From positions 1 to 13,978 of the forward strand of contig NBML01000080.1 in the NCBI GenBank assembly GCA_002085465.1: 13,978 bases of DNA, written 5' to 3'. This DNA is from Desulfobacteraceae bacterium 4572_89 (GTDB taxonomy: Bacteria; Desulfobacterota; Desulfobacteria; Desulfobacterales; Desulfobacteraceae). A program made the translations under genes and the position numbers. The notes under the pieces are model-generated. The model was not told the DNA's origin. It worked only from the letters and a program-made list of their open reading frames with translations, and did no database searches. Below, piece after piece: positions 7,512 through 13,978 of this stretch. Numbering within the stretch: position 1 is the stretch's first letter; the number at the start of each line of letters is the position of its first letter.

Positions 7512-8569
7512 TCCACACCAAGCATATAACAATTCAACCCCGAGCCAACCCCCAGAAATGCAACAAAATCATTTGGGAGTAAAAATCCCCGTTCATCGGC
7601 AATGGCCGCAGTAATGGGCAGCGATACAGTGCCCACGTTTCCCAGAAAAGGGAAAGTAATAAAATCTTTTTTCCGGTCCAGTTTCAAGGTATTGTAGAAC
7701 AACTGGTGGTGCCCTTCACCCACCTGGTGGGCAATGAATTTGTCAGGCTTATCCATGGGCAGGTTAAATTCTTTTTTAAACAGCTCATAGGTTTTTTTAC
7801 CCAGGGCCATACCATTTTCCAGGACTGCCTGGGCCTGGGTTCTCATGATAACTTTGGAATTTGTGGGCATTCCCTTTTGTTCAAAACCCCAATTGCACAG
7901 CCCGTGGTGCTGAATCGCATTCTGGACCACACCGCCCTTGAGGGCATGTCTCTGATTATCATGAAGATCAAGGCTGTCCAGATGATTGCCACTGGTAAGG
8001 AGTATGGCTGCTGCTCCGGATCCCCCGGTCATGGTGGCAATGGTTTCCTTATAAAAGTCAACGCTTTTGCGGGTATTGATCTCTTCAATGGTTGAATCCA
8101 CAATCTGTCTGGCAGTTTCACAGGAGACCACAAGACCTGCCTTAATATTTCCCAATTCAATCTCATTGGCCACATGGACCATGCCTGTGACCATGCCCAG
8201 ACATGCTGATTTTACGTCATAAATATGGGCATCAGTTCCAATGTGAAGTTTGTCGGCAATGGAACAGGATGTGGCAGGCTCAAATCCATCCTGGCCAACA
8301 CCGCAAAAGGTCAGGGCTCCAATATGTTTGGGGTCAATACCTGATTCAATAATGGCTTTTTGCCCGGCTGCAGCTGCGTGTTCAGCCAGGGTATGGTCAA
8401 TTTCCCAATAACGCCTTTCCTTTATTCCGGTTAAAGTTTCTAACTGTCCGGGCACAAATCCCACTGAATCATAAAAGGGCTTGAGTTTTTCTTCTATCTC
8501 CTGGGAGGTAACTATATGGGGTGCCAGTTCATATCCAAAGGTTTCTATAAATACGTTTTTATATTTCAT
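7505..8569 (-). CDS. oleA: OleA-type thiolase (head-to-head acyl condensation; KAS III fold)
   Basis: This 354-residue thiolase-fold enzyme is of the OleA type, which joins two acyl-CoAs by non-decarboxylative Claisen condensation to a 2-alkyl-3-keto acid. The triad is C123 in DVKSACLGM, H281 in IAHQVGEGHH and N311 in LGNVGTVSLP. A glutamate, E97 in GFEPATS, lies 26 residues before the cysteine; this is the spacing I recall for the OleA-specific catalytic glutamate of Xanthomonas OleA, and the His-Asn spacing of 30 also fits. A FabH-like starter enzyme is the alternative, but E97 and the neighbouring oleB and oleC favour OleA. The ATG is preceded by a good GGAG ribosome site with six bases of spacing. 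The gene overlaps the end of the PfaC-like gene by 11 bp and oleB by 7 bp, so the three are probably translated together. Confidence 0.88.
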   Translation of the reverse strand: MKYKNVFIETFGYELAPHIVTSQEIEEKLKPFYDSVGFVPGQLETLTGIKERRYWEIDHTLAEHAAAAGQKAIIESGIDPKHIGALTFCGVGQDGFEPATSCSIADKLHIGTDAHIYDVKSACLGMVTGMVHVANEIELGNIKAGLVVSCETARQIVDSTIEEINTRKSVDFYKETIATMTGGSGAAAILLTSGNHLDSLDLHDNQRHALKGGVVQNAIQHHGLCNWGFEQKGMPTNSKVIMRTQAQAVLENGMALGKKTYELFKKEFNLPMDKPDKFIAHQVGEGHHQLFYNTLKLDRKKDFITFPFLGNVGTVSLPITAAIADERGFLLPNDFVAFLGVGSGLNCYMLGVEW

Positions 8570-11500
8570 TTCTGCTCCAAAATTTCATAAGATCGTTCCT
8601 GGTGATGCCTGTAATTTTCATTCCCATGTCTTTATACAGCACAATTTGCAAGTCATCTGAAAACATGTGGGCATCAGCTATCACATAGGGTTCTGGATTG
8701 TATCCCATTTCTTTGATTTCAATCTCATACCTTGCTTTTCTGGTTTCCCTGGTCACAGGTCCCCGGCATTTTAAATCACTCATATTAAGGGGGATAACAT
8801 CATAGTGCACATGGTTTTCCTTGCTGACCCAGCCCATTCTCTGGACAAAGATTCTCAGGGCATGGGCACAGCATTCATACATAAGAGTGCCGGGCATGAC
8901 CATGTCATCAATAAAATGGCAGGTCAGGAACCAGTCATCTTCATGGATATCAGCCTCGGCTGATATCCATCCCTTTCCAAATCTGCCGCCCTGGGGATCA
9001 AGTTCAATCACCCTGTCAATTAGTTTCATTCTTTTACCAGGAAGCCATTGGTTTTTCCCAAGAGTTATGCCCTTGAATTGACGGCCAAAGGCTGTTTCAA
9101 GATCCCCTGTTCTCAGGGCCTGAATCTTTTCATGGGAAAAGGAGGTTTTTTCCACCCCTATAAGGGAAGTAAAATTGTTTTTTGGTTCAGTTTTTATGGA
9201 GATCTTTTTTACTAAGTTCTTTGTTTCATGGGTTTCTCTTTCAAGGTCTTCCTTTTTAAGAATAATTCCTCCGGAATTTTCCACTTCCTCGTCAGTGAAG
9301 AAACCTGCACATCCATCTTTCATGGAAATAAACAATTGTCTATCAATATATCCCTTATAATGGAAAAAAAAGAGATAAATTTCCCCTTGTTTTAAAAATC
9401 TGTCTATTTCAATTATATATTCAATGGTCTCCCCTGGATTGGGCAGGGAACGGTGGAAGGTGACCTTTGCATCCAGAAGTCTGTATTTCCGCTTTCCTTT
9501 AACTGCATGGTCAATGCCGAGATAAGCGCACAAAAACAAATCTGCCTGTCCAGCCTCAATGGAAATGGAGACTGGTGCCTTGCCCCCGTCAAGATACCAT
9601 GCATTTTTCCTAACATCATGCTGGGTAATAATTTTCCCCCGGCCCAGGGAGAGCATCTCACCCTGGATATCAATTATCCGGTCAACCAGCATCAGGGGCT
9701 CATCCGGCAGGCGGACCCTGCATGGATATGTATCAATGATGTCAAATTCAGGCCCCAGAACATTTCCTGCCTTTCCAATGGCATATTCCAGGCATTTGTC
9801 CCGGTCCAGAAATACAGGTTTGTTTACAGAAGGGGCTGTAGGTCTGGCAATTCCCCGGGAAGGGATAAAATTCTCTATTCCTGAATCTGGAACTGATTCC
9901 GCTATTCCTGAAACTTCCAATGGCTCATCCATGACTCCTTCTGCTGTCTGAACCAGGGCCTTAAACTGGTTCTCCATTATTGCCATGTTTTTCTGGGAAA
10001 ACACGAGGAATTTTTCATGGGCCCGGGCAGTTACCCTGGATATATCAACAATTACTGCCGGATCCAGGGCAAGACCTGAATCAGAAATAACGGGATCAAT
10101 GATTGCCATATCCGGGATTGCTGGTTCAGAAATTGCTGGATCAAGAATTGTAGTTGGTTCAGGCAAGGGCCCTGGAGTTGAATAATTAATAACCTCAACA
10201 ATATCCTCGGTCACAGGGGCACGACTTGTTTTGATTTTAATAGTTTTTTCATTGTCCTGGTCATTGTATTGGGCAGAAAAAAGTGAAACCTTCATTTGAA
10301 GCATGTCATTTAAAGGATATTCTTCAATGATTGCATGTGCAGAGGCACCATCTCTAGTGATGGAACCAATGGCCGCTAATTTTGGTATTTCACTGGGAGC
10401 CTCCCAGACCTGCTGGTCCCGGAGCGTTTTGATTCCAATAGATTCAAGTTCTTTGAATCCAGATTCGGGTGAAATACCAGAAACTGGCAGGGTATTGTTG
10501 TATATACACAGACATGTTTTTATCACTGAAAAAAGGCTGGCCACACTGCCGGTATTTCCAATGGTGGAAGCAGCATAGTCGATATAACAAGGATGTTTCA
10601 TTTTTCCACGGGAAAGAACCATGTGTTTCAGGGCCAGGGTTTCAGAAAGGCCATTAGTACCTGTTCCACCAGAATGGGTTTCAATAAGGGAAAGGTCAGA
10701 AAATTCAATATTGGAATCCTTTATTACCTTTTTAAAGGATTCTAAATATTGATTCAAATCCTGGGAGTTCTCTGAATCTGATTGGCCCGATGTCTTTATT
10801 TTATCTGGGACCTTTATTTTATCTGGGATTTCAATTTTATCAGAAATATTTGTTTCCCCGGGGATAATTCCCCCGCCTGATCCTGAAACTCCTTTGATAA
10901 CGCCATAAATCCGGTCATTGTCCTGGATTGCCTGGTCAAGGCGTTTTAATACAAGGGCAGCTGCACCTTCCGAAGGGTGTGTTTCTTCAAAAGGCATGTC
11001 CCCATGATTCCCGGCTATATAATTCAGGGTGAATTCACGAATATCTCCTGCCAGGTCCACACAACCGCATAAAAAGGTATCTGTTTCAAAGGAGCTGAGG
11101 GAATGAACCGCTGTTTCAATAGATTTTATACCCGAGGCTGCACCGGCAGAAAGGGTGAAGCAGGGTCCGCCCAGTTTAAATTCCCTGGCTATTCTAGATG
11201 CCACTATGCCGCCAAGGGCACCAAGGGTCCTGTTAAAATTGAGTGGAGGGCTGATTTTATCCCTAAGACTATTGTCATTTTCATGGAGTTTCCACCGCAG
11301 GAAAAAATCCGTTGATCCAAAATCAAATTCAATACCAATTGCACAACCTGTTTTTATTCGAATAGGATCTGTTTTAAGGGGCCTGGGACGAATATTAGCA
11401 TCTTCCAATGCTCCCTTTGCAGTCTTAAGCATTATCAGGTGCTGGGGCAGGATATCTTCCATCTGATTAGGGGGAATATGGAATTCACCAAGACCCAGTG

Positions 11501-13109
11501 AAAATTCATCCAGAAAATCACAGGGTCTGATTTTTGTTTCGGGATTCAAATGCCAGGTCCTTCGCCACCTGGGTCCTGGTACTTGAAGATCTGGTTTGTT
11601 TTTTCCAAATACCAGGCCTTTGAATTCATCCAGGTTTTTTGCACTATTGGAAAAGGTCTCCATTCCAACAATGGCAATGGGCAGGGTTTTCAACTTTGGC
11701 GAATCAATATTTTCCTGTACAAAATGCATGGATGGTTTGTTCTGAAACTCTTCCACCAGAATATGGGCATTAATACCGCCAAATCCAAAGGCAGATATGC
11801 CTGCTTTTCGGGTGGTTTTTAAATGATCTGTCTGCCAGGGTTCAGGATTTGTCTGGACCTGGATATTTGAGTGATTCAAAGGACTGTTTCTGGGTGGGGC
11901 AATAAAGTTCAGAGAAGGGGGAAGAATACCTTTTTCCAGGGACATGACAGTCTTAATAAATCCAGCAGCACCTGCTGCGGTGAGCAGATGTCCGACCATG
12001 GACTTTACCGATCCAATGGCCAGATTTTTTTTCGGACATTCATAATGATCCAGCAGTGTTTTTATACTGTTTACCTCCACCTGATCACCAACGGGAGTTC
12101 CTGATCCATGGCACTCCATGTACTGAATCTCAGCGGGAGACCAGCCAGCCTGTTCATAGGCCGATGTCATGGCCCGAATCTGGCCTTCCGAGGCAGGAGC
12201 CACCAGATTCCCCTCAAGGTCATTGGAAACTCCAGCACCTGTGATAACAGCATGGATGGTATCATGGCAGGCCAATGCATCCTCCAGCCGTTTTAAAATA
12301 AGGATTCCTGTTCCTTCCCCCACCACCAGCCCATTGGCATTTCTGTCAAAGGGGGAGCAGCATCCTGTAGGAGACAGGGCCTGGAGCTGTGTAAACCCCA
12401 CCTGGGTATAAAGGGAATCCGGTCTGGAAACCCCGCCTGCCACCATGACATCTGCTTTTTTCAAACTCAGGTGTTCACAGGCAAGCTTAATGGCAAATAA
12501 AGAAGATGCGCAGGCTGCATCCAGGGTAAAACTACCCCCGTTCAAACCCATGGCCCTTGCCAGGATAGCTGCAGGGGCCGATACAACAGAAGATCTGGAA
12601 GCATCGGCTGCCACAAAGGATCTAGGCTGTTTCTGGCAGAGGATTTCCCAGGAAATTCTGGAGGAAGTATCAGTGGGAAGAGCAATGGCTGCCAGAATAA
12701 CGCCGGTTCGTTTCTCAAGGGCAGGGGTCATGCAACAGGAGGAGATGGCCCTGCGGCCGGCATCAAGTACAAGGTGGTGGACCGGATCAAGACTTGCCAG
12801 AAGATCCTTGTCTACTTTGTATCCCCAGGGGTCAAAACTAAAATCCGTTATCAGGCCGGCACGGTCTGAAATGGCCCGGTCTGGAACGGCCTGGTCGGAA
12901 ATGGCCTGATCTGAAACGGCTGGGTCAGAAATTGTTCCAGATCCTTTTTTTACCATTACTTTTACAGGGGCAACCCACCTTTTGGCAGGAACTTTTATAA
13001 CAGACTCTTTTTTATCCAGGATATTATTTAAAAACTGGTTTGTATTACCGGCCCCGGGGAAGATACCTTCCATGGAAACAATTGCAATTTTGTTCATCTT
13101 AAATTTCAT
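8559..13109 (-). CDS. pfaC: PfaC-like polyunsaturated fatty acid/polyketide synthase subunit (KS-CLF-DH)
   Basis: This 1516-residue iterative synthase subunit resembles PfaC. KS (about 5-455) is complete: C200 in LDAACASSL, H334 in ECHGSGTPVGD and H374 in VGHLLTAAGAAG. The second KS-like domain (about 475-930) is a chain length factor: alanine (A657, TLSAGAASG) replaces the cysteine, H812 remains, and IGNTGS (850-855) has asparagine for the last histidine. After a low-complexity linker, residues about 1095-1510 form one double-hotdog FabA-like dehydratase: a pseudo half with WYLDGG, EAGQADL and CAGFFTDEEV, then an active half with CHFIDDMVMPG (H1398) and E1412. No ACP, AT, KR or ER is present. 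PfaC of Shewanella or Moritella has about 2000 residues and two DH units; here there is one. The gene overlaps oleA by 11 bp. ATG 13109 was chosen; M5 at 13097 is also possible. Tandem repeats interrupt KS, CLF and the linker. Confidence 0.82.
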   Translation of the reverse strand: MKFKMNKIAIVSMEGIFPGAGNTNQFLNNILDKKESVIKVPAKRWVAPVKVMVKKGSGTISDPAVSDQAISDQAVPDRAISDRAGLITDFSFDPWGYKVDKDLLASLDPVHHLVLDAGRRAISSCCMTPALEKRTGVILAAIALPTDTSSRISWEILCQKQPRSFVAADASRSSVVSAPAAILARAMGLNGGSFTLDAACASSLFAIKLACEHLSLKKADVMVAGGVSRPDSLYTQVGFTQLQALSPTGCCSPFDRNANGLVVGEGTGILILKRLEDALACHDTIHAVITGAGVSNDLEGNLVAPASEGQIRAMTSAYEQAGWSPAEIQYMECHGSGTPVGDQVEVNSIKTLLDHYECPKKNLAIGSVKSMVGHLLTAAGAAGFIKTVMSLEKGILPPSLNFIAPPRNSPLNHSNIQVQTNPEPWQTDHLKTTRKAGISAFGFGGINAHILVEEFQNKPSMHFVQENIDSPKLKTLPIAIVGMETFSNSAKNLDEFKGLVFGKNKPDLQVPGPRWRRTWHLNPETKIRPCDFLDEFSLGLGEFHIPPNQMEDILPQHLIMLKTAKGALEDANIRPRPLKTDPIRIKTGCAIGIEFDFGSTDFFLRWKLHENDNSLRDKISPPLNFNRTLGALGGIVASRIAREFKLGGPCFTLSAGAASGIKSIETAVHSLSSFETDTFLCGCVDLAGDIREFTLNYIAGNHGDMPFEETHPSEGAAALVLKRLDQAIQDNDRIYGVIKGVSGSGGGIIPGETNISDKIEIPDKIKVPDKIKTSGQSDSENSQDLNQYLESFKKVIKDSNIEFSDLSLIETHSGGTGTNGLSETLALKHMVLSRGKMKHPCYIDYAASTIGNTGSVASLFSVIKTCLCIYNNTLPVSGISPESGFKELESIGIKTLRDQQVWEAPSEIPKLAAIGSITRDGASAHAIIEEYPLNDMLQMKVSLFSAQYNDQDNEKTIKIKTSRAPVTEDIVEVINYSTPGPLPEPTTILDPAISEPAIPDMAIIDPVISDSGLALDPAVIVDISRVTARAHEKFLVFSQKNMAIMENQFKALVQTAEGVMDEPLEVSGIAESVPDSGIENFIPSRGIARPTAPSVNKPVFLDRDKCLEYAIGKAGNVLGPEFDIIDTYPCRVRLPDEPLMLVDRIIDIQGEMLSLGRGKIITQHDVRKNAWYLDGGKAPVSISIEAGQADLFLCAYLGIDHAVKGKRKYRLLDAKVTFHRSLPNPGETIEYIIEIDRFLKQGEIYLFFFHYKGYIDRQLFISMKDGCAGFFTDEEVENSGGIILKKEDLERETHETKNLVKKISIKTEPKNNFTSLIGVEKTSFSHEKIQALRTGDLETAFGRQFKGITLGKNQWLPGKRMKLIDRVIELDPQGGRFGKGWISAEADIHEDDWFLTCHFIDDMVMPGTLMYECCAHALRIFVQRMGWVSKENHVHYDVIPLNMSDLKCRGPVTRETRKARYEIEIKEMGYNPEPYVIADAHMFSDDLQIVLYKDMGMKITGITRNDLMKFWSRNEI
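9831..9911 (-). repeat. Degenerate 27-bp (9-residue) tandem repeat in the PfaC linker
   Basis: Residues 1067-1093 can be read as three nine-residue units, SGIAESVPD, SGIENFIPS and RGIARPTAP, each starting with [SR]GI. The units are diverged, and the region is proline- and serine-rich linker just before the dehydratase domain. The reading is plausible but weaker than the other repeats in this gene. Confidence 0.5.
10074..10148 (-). repeat. 15-bp tandem repeat, five units, coding pentapeptides in the CLF-DH linker
   Basis: Residues 988-1012 read ILDPA, ISEPA, IPDMA, IIDPV and ISDSG: five in-phase units of consensus I-x-[DE]-x-A. The DNA units are clearly related but diverged. Their amino-acid consensus matches the repeat in the KS loop more than 900 residues earlier in the protein. 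Confidence 0.78.
10794..10847 (-). repeat. 18-bp tandem repeat, three units, coding hexapeptides in the CLF domain
   Basis: Residues 755-772 read ISDKIE, IPDKIK and VPDKIK. At the DNA level the units at 10794-10811 and 10812-10829 are identical in 17 of 18 bases, so this duplication is recent; the third unit is more diverged. The repeat lies in a loop between GSGGGIIPGETN and the helix before IETHSGG, and keeps the reading frame. Confidence 0.88.
12858..12932 (-). repeat. 15-bp tandem repeat, five units, coding pentapeptides in the KS domain
   Basis: Five in-phase 15-base units encode ISDPA, VSDQA, ISDQA, VPDRA and ISDRA (residues 60-84), consensus [IV][SP]D[PQR]A. They are inserted in the N-terminal part of the KS domain, between RWVAPVKV and GLITDFSFDP, where family members have a short surface loop. 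All units keep frame with no stop. Confidence 0.88.
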
Positions 13110-13116
13110 ACAGGCT

Positions 13117-13145
13117 CATATAGTTTAGAACCAATGATATATCAA
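13117..13145 (-). promoter_or_regulatory. Candidate sigma-70 promoter for the pfaC-ole operon
   Basis: On the minus strand TTGATA (13145-13140) and TATATG (13122-13117) are separated by 17 bases, close to TTGACA-17-TATAAT. Transcription would start only a few bases before or at the ATG at 13109, so the message would be nearly leaderless or use M5 at 13097. The -35 box overlaps the ten-base palindrome TGATATATCA (13135-13144), a possible operator half. This is a consensus match by eye only. Confidence 0.3.
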
Positions 13146-13152
13146 GGCAGGA

Positions 13153-13174
13153 GTGTAAAAATTGTGTAAAATTT
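13153..13174 (-). repeat. Two tandem 11-bp direct repeats upstream of pfaC
   Basis: On the plus strand GTGTAAAAATT (13153-13163) is followed directly by GTGTAAAATTT (13164-13174), giving head-to-tail copies spaced one helical turn apart, just upstream of the candidate promoter. Direct repeats with this spacing are a common operator layout. No regulator can be named. Confidence 0.45.
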
Positions 13175-13194
13175 TTTCCTGGGAACCCGGGAAA
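13175..13194 (-). terminator. Possible weak hairpin terminator after the rhomboid gene
   Basis: A hairpin with an eight-pair stem (tttcctgg with ccgggaaa, one T-G pair) and a GAAC loop lies six bases beyond the rhomboid stop. On the transcribed minus strand it is followed by A-rich sequence before a short T run, so it is not a canonical rho-independent terminator. It may only weaken read-through into pfaC. Confidence 0.3.
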
Positions 13195-13200
13195 CTTAAA

Positions 13201-13932
13201 TCAGGCAAATATTAAAAGGAATCCAGTGACAATGGACCGTCCCAGCAGCAGGACCGTTAATATCATCAGGCCAAAACTGAGGACCCTGTCAAAGCTATTT
13301 TCCCCTCTTTTATCGTTGTATCCAAAAACCCAGCCAAAAAAGATCCCTGCTGCAAGCCCGCCCCCATGGCCCCAATTATTGATATTGGGCACAAGAAAAC
13401 CAATGAGCAGGAGGCTGATGATCCACCCTGAAGTCTGTTTATAAACCCTCTGGCCCCAGTCTCCGCCCCTGGATTTACCAAAATAAAGAAGGGCGCCTAT
13501 AAGGCCGCAGAGTCCTGAAGAGGCACCTATGGTCAGGTATACATTGCCAAAATAGGAAAGAAGAAATCCGGCAGCCCCTGTTAGGGTATAAATGGAAAAC
13601 ATCCTGTATAAGCCGAATTCATGCATGACCAGGGGGGCCACAGTTCGCAGTGCCAGCATATTGAATATGATATGGAGAAGACTCCCATGGAGCCAGTTGG
13701 CAGTGATCAGGGACCACCAGGCCTGGAAATTATCAATGGGAATCCTGCCCGAGGCTCCTAGAAAAGTAAGCACATCCCCGGAAGGGGTTAACGCATAAAA
13801 GGGATTGATACTCATACCCATTTGCCTGCCACTGTAAATCAGACTGATAACAAACAAAAGAATATTGGTGTAAATAATTGTATTTAAAAGCCGCAAAGGA
13901 GTTAAAAAGGGATTCAGGGAGCTTGAAGTCAT
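13201..13932 (-). CDS. Rhomboid family intramembrane serine protease
   Basis: This 243-residue polytopic inner-membrane protein of the rhomboid family cleaves transmembrane segments of substrate proteins within the lipid bilayer. The catalytic dyad is S139 in GASSGLCGLIGAL and H189 in NNWGHGGGLAAG; the oxyanion-side residues H87 and N91 occur in LHIIFNM, as in GlpG. About six or seven hydrophobic segments can be counted (roughly 18-34, 78-100, 112-130, 133-151, 168-183, 190-205 and 217-240). Residues 36-75 resemble the L1 loop region, and there is no cytoplasmic N-terminal domain. The ATG at 13932 has only a poor AAAGAA ribosome site. It is on the same strand as pfaC, but a 91-bp gap with a hairpin and a candidate promoter separates them, so shared function is uncertain. 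The substrate is unknown. Confidence 0.88.
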   Translation of the reverse strand: MTSSSLNPFLTPLRLLNTIIYTNILLFVISLIYSGRQMGMSINPFYALTPSGDVLTFLGASGRIPIDNFQAWWSLITANWLHGSLLHIIFNMLALRTVAPLVMHEFGLYRMFSIYTLTGAAGFLLSYFGNVYLTIGASSGLCGLIGALLYFGKSRGGDWGQRVYKQTSGWIISLLLIGFLVPNINNWGHGGGLAAGIFFGWVFGYNDKRGENSFDRVLSFGLMILTVLLLGRSIVTGFLLIFA

Positions 13933-13978
13933 ATATTAATTCTTTAATTTTTTTATGGTTGTATTTTTTAATTAAGCG

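Noticed and set aside
7512..7532. Upstream TTG start for oleB
   Set aside because: The ATG at 7511 overlaps the oleA stop in the usual coupled manner and gives a normal OleB N-terminus; the TTG adds seven unusual residues.
9453..9951. Two plus-strand open frames of 130-143 residues opposite the DH region
   Set aside because: They are antisense to well-conserved dehydratase sequence such as YRLLDAKVTFHRSLP and have no ribosome site or recognisable content.
12445..12909. 154-residue open frame on the plus strand opposite the PfaC-like gene
   Set aside because: It is antisense to conserved KS motifs with all catalytic residues on the minus strand; its protein shows no recognisable domain and partly reads the repeat backwards.
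475..13109. Second KS-like domain of the PfaC-like protein (11686-10320) as an active ketosynthase
   Set aside because: The nucleophile position is alanine (A657) and the second histidine is asparagine (N852), so it is a chain length factor.

Overview
The window looks like a chromosomal segment of a mesophilic anaerobic deltaproteobacterium, most likely a sulfate reducer of the Desulfobacteraceae type. This rests on moderate GC, densely packed genes with short stop/start overlaps, and the kinds of genes present; no phylogenetic marker lies in the window. It splits into two oppositely oriented blocks that converge near position 4260.

Left block, plus strand, 1-4249: the 3' end of a DppD/OppD-type ABC ATPase, a complete DppF/OppF-type ATPase, an M20 zinc peptidase, and a DHH/DHHA1 phosphoesterase with two CBS domains. 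Three of the four genes are joined by stop/start overlaps and the M20 gene follows by 36 bp, so this reads as the end of a peptide-uptake operon with an intracellular peptidase and a nucleotide-handling enzyme attached.

Right block, minus strand, 13932-4272 in transcription order: a rhomboid protease, then (after a 91-bp gap with candidate regulatory elements) a 1516-residue PfaC-like protein with KS, CLF and FabA-like DH domains, OleA, OleB, an unrecognised membrane-anchored helical protein, and OleC. pfaC/oleA and oleA/oleB overlap, as do the helical-protein gene and oleC, which points to one translationally coupled operon. Established knowledge: OleABCD condenses two acyl chains head to head into long-chain olefins, and in Shewanella the chains can come from a Pfa polyunsaturated fatty acid synthase. 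Here part of the Pfa machinery sits inside the Ole operon. PfaA, PfaB, PfaD and OleD are not in the window. My inference is a locus dedicated to polyunsaturated long-chain hydrocarbons, or a related beta-lactone or ketone.

The most unusual sequence signal is a family of in-frame tandem repeats with an [IV]-[SP]-D core at three separate places in the PfaC-like protein: a loop of KS, a loop of CLF, and the linker before DH. A looser nine-residue repeat sits further along the same linker. The second oddity is the gene between oleB and oleC, whose reading frame has no ordinary start codon ahead of its membrane anchor but lies just downstream of an ATG in another frame and an A9 run. No RNA genes, mobile elements or CRISPR arrays were seen.
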